Assembly (NCBI GenBank): GCA_963811805.1
Contig: CAWESU010000001.1
Location: 1,178,001 to 1,242,000, forward strand
From: DAHUXN01 sp963811805
GTDB taxonomy: Bacteria; Acidobacteriota; Terriglobia; Acidiferrales; UBA7541
Direction of reading: 5' to 3'
Length of the DNA: 64,000 bases
Part shown: one piece after another, positions 1 through 6,918 of the stretch
Numbering within the stretch: position 1 is the stretch's first letter
How the letters are laid out: every line of letters starts with the position of its first letter
Translations under genes and position numbers: made by a program
Notes under the pieces: model-generated
Told to the model about the DNA's origin: nothing
Databases searched by the model: none
Seen by the model: only the letters and a program-made list of their open reading frames with translations

Positions 1-234
1 GAAAAACTGAAGGTTTTCAAACGAGGAATTCTCGCCGGGCTCGCGGCGATTAGCTCACCAGCGGACTGGGAGATTCGGCCATACGACGCCGCTAGACGGA
101 TAACCCGCAGGAAGAAACGGTTGTTCAAGCAGCCAGGCGGTTTCACCGCCCAGCGTCACCGAATTTTGAATACTATGGCTTTCCCATCGCGGAGCTTTAG
201 CTTCTTAGCACGGCCGAGGGCCACCATAACGTAG
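1..234 (+). CDS. Possible C-terminal fragment of a gene cut by the left edge
   Basis: Frame 1 is open from the first base to a TAG at 232-234 (77 codons). The first 50 or so residues are basic (ITRRKKRLFKQPGG) and could be a real C-terminus, but no family is recognised. The last third overlaps the convergent gene at 156-509, which has a clear ribosome binding site. The true gene may therefore not reach this stop, or the frame may be chance. Confidence 0.2.
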   Translation, partial: EKLKVFKRGILAGLAAISSPADWEIRPYDAARRITRRKKRLFKQPGGFTAQRHRILNTMAFPSRSFSFLARPRATIT

Positions 235-509
235 AGGGCGTTCAGACACAAAAAGGACGTACCGAAAAGCTTAGGTCGCTTGCCACCATTCTTCCGTAAT
301 CCTGCACTCGTTAATCGTTTGCCCTTGAATGCTTTCGTTATGGCTTCCGGTGCTTCGGCGTCAACGACGTTCATGTAGAAACCTCGGTCTTCGTTACGGC
401 TCACAACTAGGTAGCCCGCTTCCTCACCTCCAAATATGTAGTAACTCCGTCTGTCTCCTTCGGCTCTTCCCACATAGTGAGCGCCAGTAAAAAGCTGTGC
501 AATCTTCAT
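156..509 (-). CDS. Hypothetical protein, 117 aa
   Basis: No family is recognised. The protein is soluble, basic toward its C-terminus (RAKKLKLRDGKAIVFKIR), and has no signal peptide or membrane segment. The ATG is preceded by a strong purine-rich site (GGGGGAG about 5 bases upstream), which fixes the start. It lies downstream of, and on the same strand as, the TIR-like cassette at 877-2384. It could be an accessory gene of that cassette or simply an island neighbour. Confidence 0.6.
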   Translation of the reverse strand: MKIAQLFTGAHYVGRAEGDRRSYYIFGGEEAGYLVVSRNEDRGFYMNVVDAEAPEAITKAFKGKRLTSAGLRKNGGKRPKLFGTSFLCLNALYVMVALGRAKKLKLRDGKAIVFKIR

Positions 510-629
510 TTCTGCTCCCCCTCTCGTCGTGACGCGGATTCTACCACGCGCGGCCCCGGCTCCATTGCTGGGAGACCTGGCGTCGCGCTCACGTGGGGAC
601 TGACGCTGGAATTTGCGCGGAGGGTTGGT

Positions 630-830
630 TTACTCGGGTGGCGAGAATAGCCTGACGAGTGCGAGTACAAAAACGTAAACGGACACCACGTTCGGAATGA
701 CCGCAAAGAAGTAGAGCAGCAGACTGTTACTTCGGAGAGGAAGCGTGGCAAGTACCCACGGGAATCCGATGAATAGCAGGTCAAAGGAACGCCCCTCGGG
801 GTCAGCGAAGTGCCATGACGCAATTAGCAA
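630..830 (-). CDS. Small two-helix membrane protein, 66 aa or slightly longer
   Basis: Two hydrophobic stretches are visible (about residues 17-35 and 38-60), ending in a short polar tail. The only usable start is a TTG at 828-830. The frame stays open upstream into the 3' end of the TIR-like gene, but that extension has no ATG or GTG. It sits 47 bases after the TIR-like gene on the same strand, so it could be a last cistron. Function is unknown, and coding status rests mainly on the helix pattern. Confidence 0.4.
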   Translation of the reverse strand: MLIASWHFADPEGRSFDLLFIGFPWVLATLPLRSNSLLLYFFAVIPNVVSVYVFVLALVRLFSPPE

Positions 831-876
831 GACCGCGATAAGGGTAACCCAACCAGTCCGCGCTCCTCTCTGCGTA

Positions 877-1470
877 CTAACTGCGACGTGCGGCGGCGCA
901 CTCGATGGCGGCTACGATTTGTGCCATATCCCATCCCGCCACGGCAGCACTTTCATCAAGCAAAGCTCGCGGAGTTCGTCCGTGCGATTCTTTCAAGCGA
1001 ACCCCGCAAAGGCCTTTTCCAAGCTCTTTAGCAGTCCGAATTTCCCAATCTACCCAATCGCTCCACGCCGTCGCGTTGCCGATGAGGCAGACAAGTACGG
1101 AAGCCCGCCTGATTTTCTGTCGTAGAGCTTGTTTGAGGTAGCTGCCGTCTTCACTGTTGATGGGCACCTTAAGGCTGGTCTCGTAGAAGTCGATTTCGAC
1201 ATTCGGATTTCTGGCCATTAGACGAAATCCAGACACCTGTGCTTTGTCGTCCGCATCAAAACTGAGGAACAGACGTCGCTTCCTTGCAAAACCTTTTGCC
1301 CGCCCGTGATATGCGTTCAGGAGTTGGGTGATGAAATCAAAGCCTCGTTCCCCTAGCAGACTGTCCAATGTCATATCGCTGCGTGCGTTTAGGTCCACGT
1401 CATGTTCTCGCTCGATGGTCCCAACCAATGTGTCGCCTCGCTTTGAACGAAACATGCTAGGCAACCTCAC
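877..1470 (-). CDS. TIR-like domain protein (DUF1863/ThsB-type), 197 aa
   Basis: An N-terminal extension of about 62 residues is followed by a TIR-like domain. RRLFLSFDADDK is the first strand and loop, then VEIDFYETS, then VLVCLIGNATAWSDWVDWEI. This order is typical of the MTH538 TIR-like family, which includes ThsB of Thoeris anti-phage systems. Such domains commonly make NAD-derived signal nucleotides. That activity is known for relatives and only inferred here. It is the third gene of a minus-strand cassette, 42 bases after the membrane protein gene. The N-terminal extension is not recognised. Confidence 0.78.
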   Translation of the reverse strand: MRLPSMFRSKRGDTLVGTIEREHDVDLNARSDMTLDSLLGERGFDFITQLLNAYHGRAKGFARKRRLFLSFDADDKAQVSGFRLMARNPNVEIDFYETSLKVPINSEDGSYLKQALRQKIRRASVLVCLIGNATAWSDWVDWEIRTAKELGKGLCGVRLKESHGRTPRALLDESAAVAGWDMAQIVAAIECAAARRS

Positions 1471-1512
1471 ACCTTGGCAATAGTGGTGAGATGGCGCCGA
1501 TTGGAGGCGCGG

Positions 1513-1992
1513 CTAGAAGGAGTACACGATAAGCCCGACGTACAGTAGACCGAAGACCACCGGAATCCACTGCTCGATGTGCGTGACTGGCTTGTACACA
1601 TGCCCTTGCCCCTCCTCCAATAGCTTCCACTCGGAGTCGTAAAGCGAAGCTGGGAGCTTTTTCTCAAGTGCATGAATCACCTGGAACTTGACTGAGTTGA
1701 GGCTCCTGTAATTTTCGACAAGTGAGAACCAGGCAACGCATACGAGAATGCCGGCAATCGGGACTAGCAGATGCCAAGCTACCGACGCCCGGAGTTCTGA
1801 GGCGAGGCCGTACAGAGTAACGAGCGAGGCATTCACGGTGAGCAGGAAGCTGTTTGTGGATGACCGTCGCTGGCTTATGTGGTCCGCTGAATCAACGTAG
1901 AGTTTGTACTGCTCGAAGAGATGCTGACGATAGAGCGTGCCGTACTCATCGGAGGACACAGAGAATAGAGAAGGGGAAGCGTCATCAGGCAT
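1513..1992 (-). CDS. Small multi-helix membrane protein of the TIR cassette, 159 aa
   Basis: The N-terminal 40 residues are soluble and contain LFEQYKLYVDSADHISQRRS, followed by hydrophobic segments at about residues 45-64, 70-90 and 141-158. A charged cytosolic stretch separates helices 2 and 3. The pattern resembles the small membrane proteins annotated as RipA-family octameric membrane proteins; this is recognition by eye. The ATG at 1990-1992 lies 2 bases after the stop of the upstream TIR-like gene. A longer start at 2040 would overlap that gene. Position between two TIR-like genes suggests a membrane effector or partner. Confidence 0.72.
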   Translation of the reverse strand: MPDDASPSLFSVSSDEYGTLYRQHLFEQYKLYVDSADHISQRRSSTNSFLLTVNASLVTLYGLASELRASVAWHLLVPIAGILVCVAWFSLVENYRSLNSVKFQVIHALEKKLPASLYDSEWKLLEEGQGHVYKPVTHIEQWIPVVFGLLYVGLIVYSF

Positions 1993-1994
1993 CG

Positions 1995-2384
1995 TTACCG
2001 GTCTCCACGGATTAGGTTCTTCAGGTTGTCCCAACTCCACTTGTATATCTTATCGGTCCCACTTGCGCTCGCGGGCTTTCTACAAGCCTTTTCGGACCGT
2101 CCCCAGATTAAGAAATACGGTTTCCGTTCCTCTTGAGCAATCCTCACCTCAGCACTGACTCCACTCGCAAGATGAGTGTATTCGCCACAGATGACTGCCA
2201 TCTGGTCCACGTTTTCGAGACGGGCACGGAACTTGTTCTTCCAATCGCCAGTCAGCGGTTCCTTGATTGAGCGGTCCTTGATGTCAAAGGGCGAATCTGG
2301 ATGCTTAGCCTGACCGACCAGTAAGTTTCGTAGCTCCTCGTCGTGGTCATAATCGAAGCTGATGAACAATCGGACCTTATTCAT
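1995..2384 (-). CDS. TIR-like domain protein (DUF1863/ThsB-type), 129 aa
   Basis: The whole protein is one TIR-like domain: MNKVRLFISFDYDHDEELRN at the N-terminus, then SPFDIKDRSI, then MAVICGEYTHLASGVSAEVRIAQE, and a Trp-rich end. This matches the MTH538/ThsB-like family. The ATG at 2382-2384 has GGAG 10 bases upstream; starts at 2393 and 2420 are less likely. It is the first gene of the minus-strand cassette and is followed 2 bases later by the membrane protein gene, so the two are almost certainly co-translated. A defence role is inferred from family and context. Confidence 0.78.
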   Translation of the reverse strand: MNKVRLFISFDYDHDEELRNLLVGQAKHPDSPFDIKDRSIKEPLTGDWKNKFRARLENVDQMAVICGEYTHLASGVSAEVRIAQEERKPYFLIWGRSEKACRKPASASGTDKIYKWSWDNLKNLIRGDR

Positions 2385-2762
2385 GGAAGACATTCTCCAC
2401 GGTGCGCATTGCGGTGCCATTATAACAGGCTGTATCTACTGATGCTTAACGGTGCAGACGAGTTTGTGGCAATCATTTATTCGTGCTCGTGAGAGGCTGG
2501 CAGCCGGATTCTTTGGTGGCAAAGGGATTCCTTTGGCGTACTTACACGGTCGGCTTACCTGTACGATTTTTTGCAAAAATGTTTTTGGTACCGTGAGAAT
2601 GTCGAATCGCACCAGCTCGACTGGGGCGTATTACGCTGGGCGCGAGCGGGGGACCTTCGGCCAGATTTCTTGCTGCAGGGCCGCATATCCGAATCGTTCG
2701 ACACCCTCCTAACGGACCGCCGTTAGAGTCAGGCAATCCTATCAAGCTATTAAGCGCGGCAA
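2385..2762. other. Intergenic stretch containing repeat copy A
   Basis: No convincing gene was found. It should hold the promoter of the minus-strand TIR cassette on its left. It carries the first copy of the dispersed repeat (2502-2601). One plus-strand frame downstream of the repeat reads as a protein-like tail (about 2555-2745, ending in TAG). That may be a gene remnant. Confidence 0.4.
2502..2601 (+). repeat. Dispersed degenerate direct repeat, copy A
   Basis: The copy starts at AGCCGGATTCTTTGG and runs through ATTCCTTTGGCGTA, a T-rich run followed by CAAAAATG, and a GG-ACC element. It aligns with copies at 13072-13188 and 23374-23494 in the same orientation. It is closest to the third copy over its first 65 bases and diverges after the ACC. 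Confidence 0.5.
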
Positions 2763-2951
2763 TCACTTCTTCGCATGGGCGACCACTTGCTGAGAGGGAA
2801 TGCTCGCCGGGCGTTGCTGCGTGACCAGTTTCAGAGCAATAATAAGCAGCGCACCAAGGCCGAGCGCAAACACGGTCAGGGTAACGAAGGGATTTGCCTG
2901 GGCAACACGATGTGTACCTTGGGAGTCTGGTTCAGGCTCGGTCCCAAACAT
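2763..2951 (-). CDS. Small single-pass membrane protein, 62 aa
   Basis: A polar N-terminus of about 20 residues is followed by one strong helix (PFVTLTVFALGLGALLIIAL) and a short basic tail ending in AKK. The ATG at 2949-2951 has a near-consensus GGAGG 7 bases upstream, which is the best reason to call it a gene. No family or function is recognised. Confidence 0.5.
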   Translation of the reverse strand: MFGTEPEPDSQGTHRVAQANPFVTLTVFALGLGALLIIALKLVTQQRPASIPSQQVVAHAKK

Positions 2952-3187
2952 TCTCCGCCCTCCAAAGTGAGTTTTATGGTTGAGAAAATCACCCTGCGAT
3001 AAGTCGACAACGATTATGGATTGTCTGGGAAATTATCCGTTGCCAGCTTGCGATTGAAAGCAAGCACACGCCTACGGTTAGAGGCAAATCCGACGAGGTG
3101 GCCCGCGATTTACTGCTGGGCGAAGGGCTCGACGATGGATTCGACAGGCAAAGGAGGCGGCTTGAGCACATAAGCAAAGCGGTCCGG

Positions 3188-3607
3188 CTACTCAGTTCGC
3201 AGGCTCGCCAGCCACTTTTCCAGAATTGCTTGGCTATGTGGCTCAAGTTCGCCAAAGGCAATTCCCATCCCGGAGTTCGGCTTGGAGTAGACCACCTTGC
3301 CGAATGTGGCAACGCTTGCGCCGCCATGCGAAATTCGCAGCGAAACTTTCGTGCCTTCCGGGAATGGACTTGAGGTGTGCACGTAGCAGCCGAACAGACT
3401 CAGGTTGGTTGTGCGTGCGGTGAGATGCCTTTCCGATTGCACATCGGTCAGTTCAATGCTTGCAGCGAACGGATAGCGGGCTGCGCGGTGGAATTTAGAA
3501 TGAATAGAGAGCCGACCTCGCTGCTCAGATTCTATATCAAGCGGCGCAATGAAATGCTTGGGACATAGAGGATGGGCTTCGAGGGAAGCGATAGCAATCG
3601 GTTGCAC
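3188..3607 (-). CDS. PilZ domain protein, 139 aa
   Basis: About 40 N-terminal residues of unclear role precede a PilZ domain. RAARYPFAASIEL is a reduced RxxxR-type motif, and TTNLSLFGCYV matches the (D/N)xSxxG motif. The domain ends with FGELEPHSQAILEKWL. PilZ domains bind cyclic di-GMP and usually tune motility, exopolysaccharide or envelope processes. The start is uncertain: the GTG at 3605-3607 has a purine-rich site too close to it, and a shorter form is possible. No partner genes lie nearby. Confidence 0.72.
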   Translation of the reverse strand: MQPIAIASLEAHPLCPKHFIAPLDIESEQRGRLSIHSKFHRAARYPFAASIELTDVQSERHLTARTTNLSLFGCYVHTSSPFPEGTKVSLRISHGGASVATFGKVVYSKPNSGMGIAFGELEPHSQAILEKWLASLRTE

Positions 3608-3781
3608 CTCTCCAAGGATGAGATGCTAGAAAAATCGTATTCGAGGGTTGATGGTAAAGACTCGCTTCGCTCAAATGCAATTGCAAGTTTGGCTTATCAA
3701 TCCCAAAATGCTGGGAGAGCCGTTCAAGCAAACTCCACGGACTGTTGGTAAGTCATCGGAAATAGCCTCACGGAGAAAAAT

Positions 3782-4018
3782 ATGAAACGGCGCAAATATT
3801 TTGTGCTTCGCAGAAAAGCGGACGGAGTTTTCTTCAAATCACTGGATGCATGGGACACCGATATTGCCGACGCTCGCCGATTTGACGGCGACATCGAACA
3901 GGCAAGGAAATCAGTGGAGACTGCTATCAACCTGTTGGTGAAGAGCGATACCCGACGACCGAGTGACTACGAAACCGTGCAAGTTGACGCGACGTTTTCG
4001 TTGACTCCGTTGGACTAA
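3782..4018 (+). CDS. Hypothetical protein, 78 aa
   Basis: Small soluble protein beginning MKRRKYFVLRRKADGVFF, with no recognised family. The ATG has GGAG 6 bases upstream, and composition is protein-like to the end. It ends where a minus-strand nuclease remnant begins, so it may be a recent arrival that helped truncate that gene. Confidence 0.45.
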   Translation: MKRRKYFVLRRKADGVFFKSLDAWDTDIADARRFDGDIEQARKSVETAINLLVKSDTRRPSDYETVQVDATFSLTPLD

Positions 4019-4262
4019 AAAGCGAACACCTTTTTGCGCGGAATCGCACGATTTGACTTCTTCCGGCTTCTCGACCGGTATCTTGACCGGCAAGTCCCCG
4101 TACACGATGTTTTGGGCGATAGCGTGGCTCTGCCAAACCCAAGCATCGATGTCTACCGGCTCGGACTTCCAGGCAGGAATCTGAGCCTTGAACTTGTTCT
4201 CCAATGCATCCGCTAACTGCTGTGGCGTCTCCCTTAGCGATTTGCCTTGACTCTGGACTAGA
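4016..4262 (-). pseudogene. Remnant of an S1/P1-type nuclease gene
   Basis: Reading on the minus strand from about 4250, the frame gives SLRETPQQLADALENKF, AWKSEPVDIDAWVWQSH and NIVYGDLPVKIPVEKP. This spacing of W, ESH-like and YG-LP elements is typical of the middle of secreted zinc-dependent S1/P1 nucleases. A TAG lies upstream in frame, and nothing before or after matches the N- or C-terminal metal ligands. It is a fragment of about 80 codons. Family assignment is by eye. Confidence 0.45.
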
Positions 4263-4289
4263 CTCTAGGATGTAGCGTTGGAGGGGTGG

Positions 4290-4742
4290 ATGAGCGGCGG
4301 ACGGAACGAGTCAATGCAAATCGGTCAAATCTCGAAACAGGCGGGCGTAGGCATAGATGCCATCCGATTCTACGAGCGGAGCGGCCTTCTCGCAGCACCC
4401 CCACGAAGCAAAGGCGGGTTTCGGCTCTACTCCTCTAGCGACCTTTGCACGTTGCAATTTATCGGCAATTTGCAAACGCTTGGATTTTCCCTAAACGAAA
4501 TCCGTGAGTTCCTGTCGCTCCGAAGCAACGACCTCCGGGCGTGCTCCGAAGTGTGGAAGATGCTTGACCACAAGCTACGCGATATTCACGCAAAGCGGAT
4601 TGCGCTCGGCAAGCTGGAAACGGAATTGAAAGCCGCGCTGACAAAGTGCAACTCCCAACTTAGGCATCCGCGTGGAAAGCAAAACGGTCGTTGCCCTGTT
4701 TTAACTGCCTATAGAGGGTCCAAGCGCGGGGGTACTGCGTGA
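4290..4742 (+). CDS. MerR-family transcriptional regulator
   Basis: The N-terminal winged-helix domain is clear (IGQISKQAGVGIDAIRFYER, then GFRLYSSSDL). A dimerisation helix follows, then a C-terminal segment with Cys residues (LRACSEV, LTKCNSQL, GRCPVL) that could bind a soft metal. Length (about 150 aa) fits the family. The ATG at 4290 has GGAGG 5 bases upstream; an internal ATG at 4314 also begins the domain. Its GTGA overlap with the next gene makes it the first cistron of a mercury-type operon. It probably represses or activates that operon in response to metal. Confidence 0.85.
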   Translation: MSGGRNESMQIGQISKQAGVGIDAIRFYERSGLLAAPPRSKGGFRLYSSSDLCTLQFIGNLQTLGFSLNEIREFLSLRSNDLRACSEVWKMLDHKLRDIHAKRIALGKLETELKAALTKCNSQLRHPRGKQNGRCPVLTAYRGSKRGGTA

Positions 4743-5053
4743 AAATTGAAGTCCTGTACGTCCGGAATTGTCCAAATCATGCCGTCGCGCTTGAACGGCT
4801 ACGCGAAATTCTCGCGGTGGAAAGTCTTGATGCGCATCTGAATGAGGTCTTGGTGAGCAGCGTAGCGATGGCTCATTCGCTGAAATTCCGCGGCTCACCA
4901 ACCATCCGCATAGATGGCCGCGACATTGAACCGGAACAGGGAGAGACCGCTTCTTTTGGGCTGATGTGTCGTCTGTACGCGGATGGCAACGGCGTTCCTT
5001 CTCATCAGAGATTGCGCGACGCTATCCGAAGAGCGCGCGACTTGGAGGTCTGA
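4739..5053 (+). CDS. Thioredoxin-like small protein of the mercury-type operon, 104 aa
   Basis: The protein starts KIEVLYVRNCPNHAVALERL, a strand-loop-helix with a CPxH in place of CxxC. SPTIRIDGRDIEP follows, with the cis-Pro position typical of a thioredoxin fold. Proteins of this kind are common in mer-like operons, where they may carry or shuttle metal or thiols; the exact role is not established here. The GTG start overlaps the MerR stop by 4 bases (GTGA). Its TGA overlaps the ATG of the transporter gene, so translation is coupled on both sides. Confidence 0.72.
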   Translation: MKIEVLYVRNCPNHAVALERLREILAVESLDAHLNEVLVSSVAMAHSLKFRGSPTIRIDGRDIEPEQGETASFGLMCRLYADGNGVPSHQRLRDAIRRARDLEV

Positions 5054-5922
5054 TGGCTGGCTGGAAGACAACCGCTGCTTCGTTGGGTGCGATGGTCTCT
5101 TCGCTACTCACGCTTGGATGTTGCCTTCCATTGCCGTTCTTGGGCGCAGCGGGGTTGGTCGGAGCTTCTGTGTTCTTGAGCGCCGCTCGTCCTTGGTTTC
5201 TAGGACTCTCGGTTGTCTTGCTCGGGGTGGGCTTCTTCCAGGTCTACCGAGGGGTGAAGTGCCGAGCGCGGCAGAGCAGGATTGCACTCGTCGTCTTGGG
5301 CGTGGCGGCGGCGCTGGTTGTCTCTCTGCTGTTCTTTCCCCAAGTGCTGGCGGGCTTGCTGGCAGACATATCCAGTCAGCAAAGAGTTCCAACCGCGCAG
5401 TCGTCCTTTTCCTCTCTCACGTCAGAGAACTTCGACCAACTGCGTGCGGCATTCAATAAGGCGTCAGGAGACGTGCGCGTAGTCCTGCTCCTTTCACCTA
5501 CGTGACCAACATGTCTGCGGGGGGCCTCCGCAGTTCAGGACGTGCTAAAGCAAAATCCCGACCCGCGCATTCGCGTGTTTGCGGTGTGGGAACCAATTCT
5601 GCCGACTGACTATTCCAGTCCGAGCACTGGAGTATTGGAGCGGCTCTCTGACCCGAGGGTGGTGCAATACTGGGACAAGAACCACCTCTTTGCGGAACAA
5701 CTGGCACGGCAACTGAAATCCGACCCGAACAGCCCACAACCAAGCTGCTGTGATTGGCGTGGCATTAATTGGGACGAGGTTGCGGTGTACCGCCAAGACG
5801 CACACTGGGACGAACAACTTCCGCGTGCGGTCTTCTTGGATGGAACCATAGTCCACGCAGTTGACGCACTTGGTTTCGCCGACGTTGTGACTGAGCTACT
5901 GTCCAAGCCAAAGGCACCTTGA
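5053..5922 (+). CDS. MerT-like transporter fused to a thioredoxin-like domain; candidate selenoprotein (in-frame TGA at 5503-5505)
   Basis: Residues 1-100 hold three helices with a MerT-like Cys pair (LLTLGCCLPLPFLGAAGLVG), fitting an inner-membrane mercuric ion transporter. After a linker, a thioredoxin-like domain begins at about residue 110 (VRVVLLLSPT). Codon 151 is TGA, followed in frame by PTCLRGASAVQDVL and a further protein-like 135 residues (ILPTDYSSPSTG, PSCCDWRGINWDEV, PRAVFLDG) to a TGA at 5920-5922. The internal TGA stands exactly where the first Cys of C-P-T-C would be. A hairpin follows 9 bases later. Selenocysteine is the best reading; a Cys-to-stop mutation is the alternative. 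Read as a stop, the product would be a 150-residue MerT-like protein. selA/B/C are not in this window. Confidence 0.68.
5506..5544 (+). promoter_or_regulatory. SECIS-like stem-loop directly after the in-frame TGA
   Basis: CTGCGG at 5515-5520 pairs perfectly with CCGCAG at 5528-5533 around a 7-base loop starting with G (GGGGCCT). The stem begins 9 bases after the TGA and the loop 15 bases after it. This is close to the geometry of bacterial SECIS elements, where the upper stem starts about 11 bases after UGA and the loop carries G. ACGT at 5500-5503 and 5540-5543 could add a lower stem. It lies inside the coding sequence, as bacterial SECIS elements do. Confidence 0.5.
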
Positions 5923-5966
5923 CCGCGGACTACTCCGCCAACAGAGCTTCCTGAGGTGATTCAGTC

Positions 5967-6335
5967 ATGGTTGAGAGTTGTGCGAGTCGGGATTTAGTTT
6001 GCGGCCGGTGGGCGTGCCTGCTTTGGTGTCTGCCGACAATCATGTTGGTCGTCGGACTCTCCTGGCCGGCGGGACGCACTTGGCTCTGGATTCCTGCGCT
6101 CGTAGTGGCAGGGGGTGCCTGCATCGTGAATGCGGGCCGCTGCGGTCGGCTGCATTGCTACATCGCGGGACCATTTCTCTTATTGGCGGCCCTCTACATA
6201 GTCCTCGCTGAATTCCACATTGTTCCATTACAACCACGGCGCTTCCTGCTGGTCGTCTTTTTAGTAAGCGTTGCGGCCTGTCTCGTGGAACTTCCCCTCG
6301 GTAGGTACACGAAGAAAACAGGAACACCACGCTGA
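5967..6335 (+). CDS. Cys-rich four-helix membrane protein of the mercury-type operon, 122 aa
   Basis: Four hydrophobic segments are visible at about residues 15-35, 40-54, 65-84 and 90-108. The connecting loop has the Cys cluster NAGRCGRLHCYIAGP. Proteins with this signature are repeatedly seen in mer-type operons and may be auxiliary metal transporters; biochemical function is not established. The ATG has GAGGTG 8 bases upstream. It lies 44 bases after the MerT-like gene and is probably the last cistron. No mercuric reductase (merA) or lyase (merB) follows. Confidence 0.7.
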   Translation: MVESCASRDLVCGRWACLLWCLPTIMLVVGLSWPAGRTWLWIPALVVAGGACIVNAGRCGRLHCYIAGPFLLLAALYIVLAEFHIVPLQPRRFLLVVFLVSVAACLVELPLGRYTKKTGTPR

Positions 6336-6448
6336 AAAAGGCCAACCCTGCTTTGTCGAAGCCCAGAGCGGGTTGGAATTCTTACTGGTCGCGAGTGCGC
6401 GAGCCAATGCGGTAGAATTGTTCAATTCCAAAACGGAGGCAGTCAGAG

Positions 6449-6817
6449 ATGCTAATTGGCGAAAGACTCAGGGCCATTCGGGAATCAAAGAATCTGTCCC
6501 AGGGAGATATTGAGAAGCGCACCGGGTTGTTGCGTTGTTATGTCTCGCGCTGCGAAAACGGGCATACAGTTCCAGCCATCGACACGTTGGAAAAATGGTC
6601 GAAGGCGCTGGAAATTAGTATGGCGCAATTGTTCGCTGACAATGGTCATGAGCCAAAGCCGCTCCCTCTTTCTAAGAGCGGCAACGGCAACACGCCCAAA
6701 CTCCGCCGGTCGGCGCTGAAAGGTCTAGAGCGCCTTCATGCTTCTTTTGCCCACATGAATGACAAGGACATCGCTATTGTTGTAGGCATCGCGGGTAAAT
6801 TCGCGCAGCGCGGGTAA
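6449..6817 (+). CDS. XRE-family helix-turn-helix regulator, 122 aa
   Basis: Residues 1-65 form a Cro/C1-type HTH: IGERLRAIRESKNLSQGDIE, then TGLLRCYVSRCENGHTVPAI, with the expected TLEKWSKALEI third helix. The C-terminal 55 residues are helical with no known domain. A GGAGG lies just upstream of the ATG. No clear operator or cognate toxin/peptidase partner is adjacent. The M50-like gene 100 bases downstream is a possible target. Confidence 0.85.
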   Translation: MLIGERLRAIRESKNLSQGDIEKRTGLLRCYVSRCENGHTVPAIDTLEKWSKALEISMAQLFADNGHEPKPLPLSKSGNGNTPKLRRSALKGLERLHASFAHMNDKDIAIVVGIAGKFAQRG

Positions 6818-6918
6818 GCATTCGTCTTGACGGTTGCAGGCTAGCCTTCCCTATCATAGTCAATGATGCCGCCGAGCAAGTTGTTGAAGGTGCCGCCCAA
6901 TCGGATGAGCAGAGGCTA

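Noticed and set aside
2452..2712. 86-residue plus-strand frame over repeat copy A
   Set aside because: The corresponding frames in copies B and C are interrupted, so the similarity reflects the DNA repeat and not a conserved protein.
5542..5922. A separate 126-residue gene starting at GTG 5542
   Set aside because: It would start in the middle of a thioredoxin-like fold, lacks the active-site strand and has no ribosome binding site. Read-through of TGA 5503 gives a complete domain.
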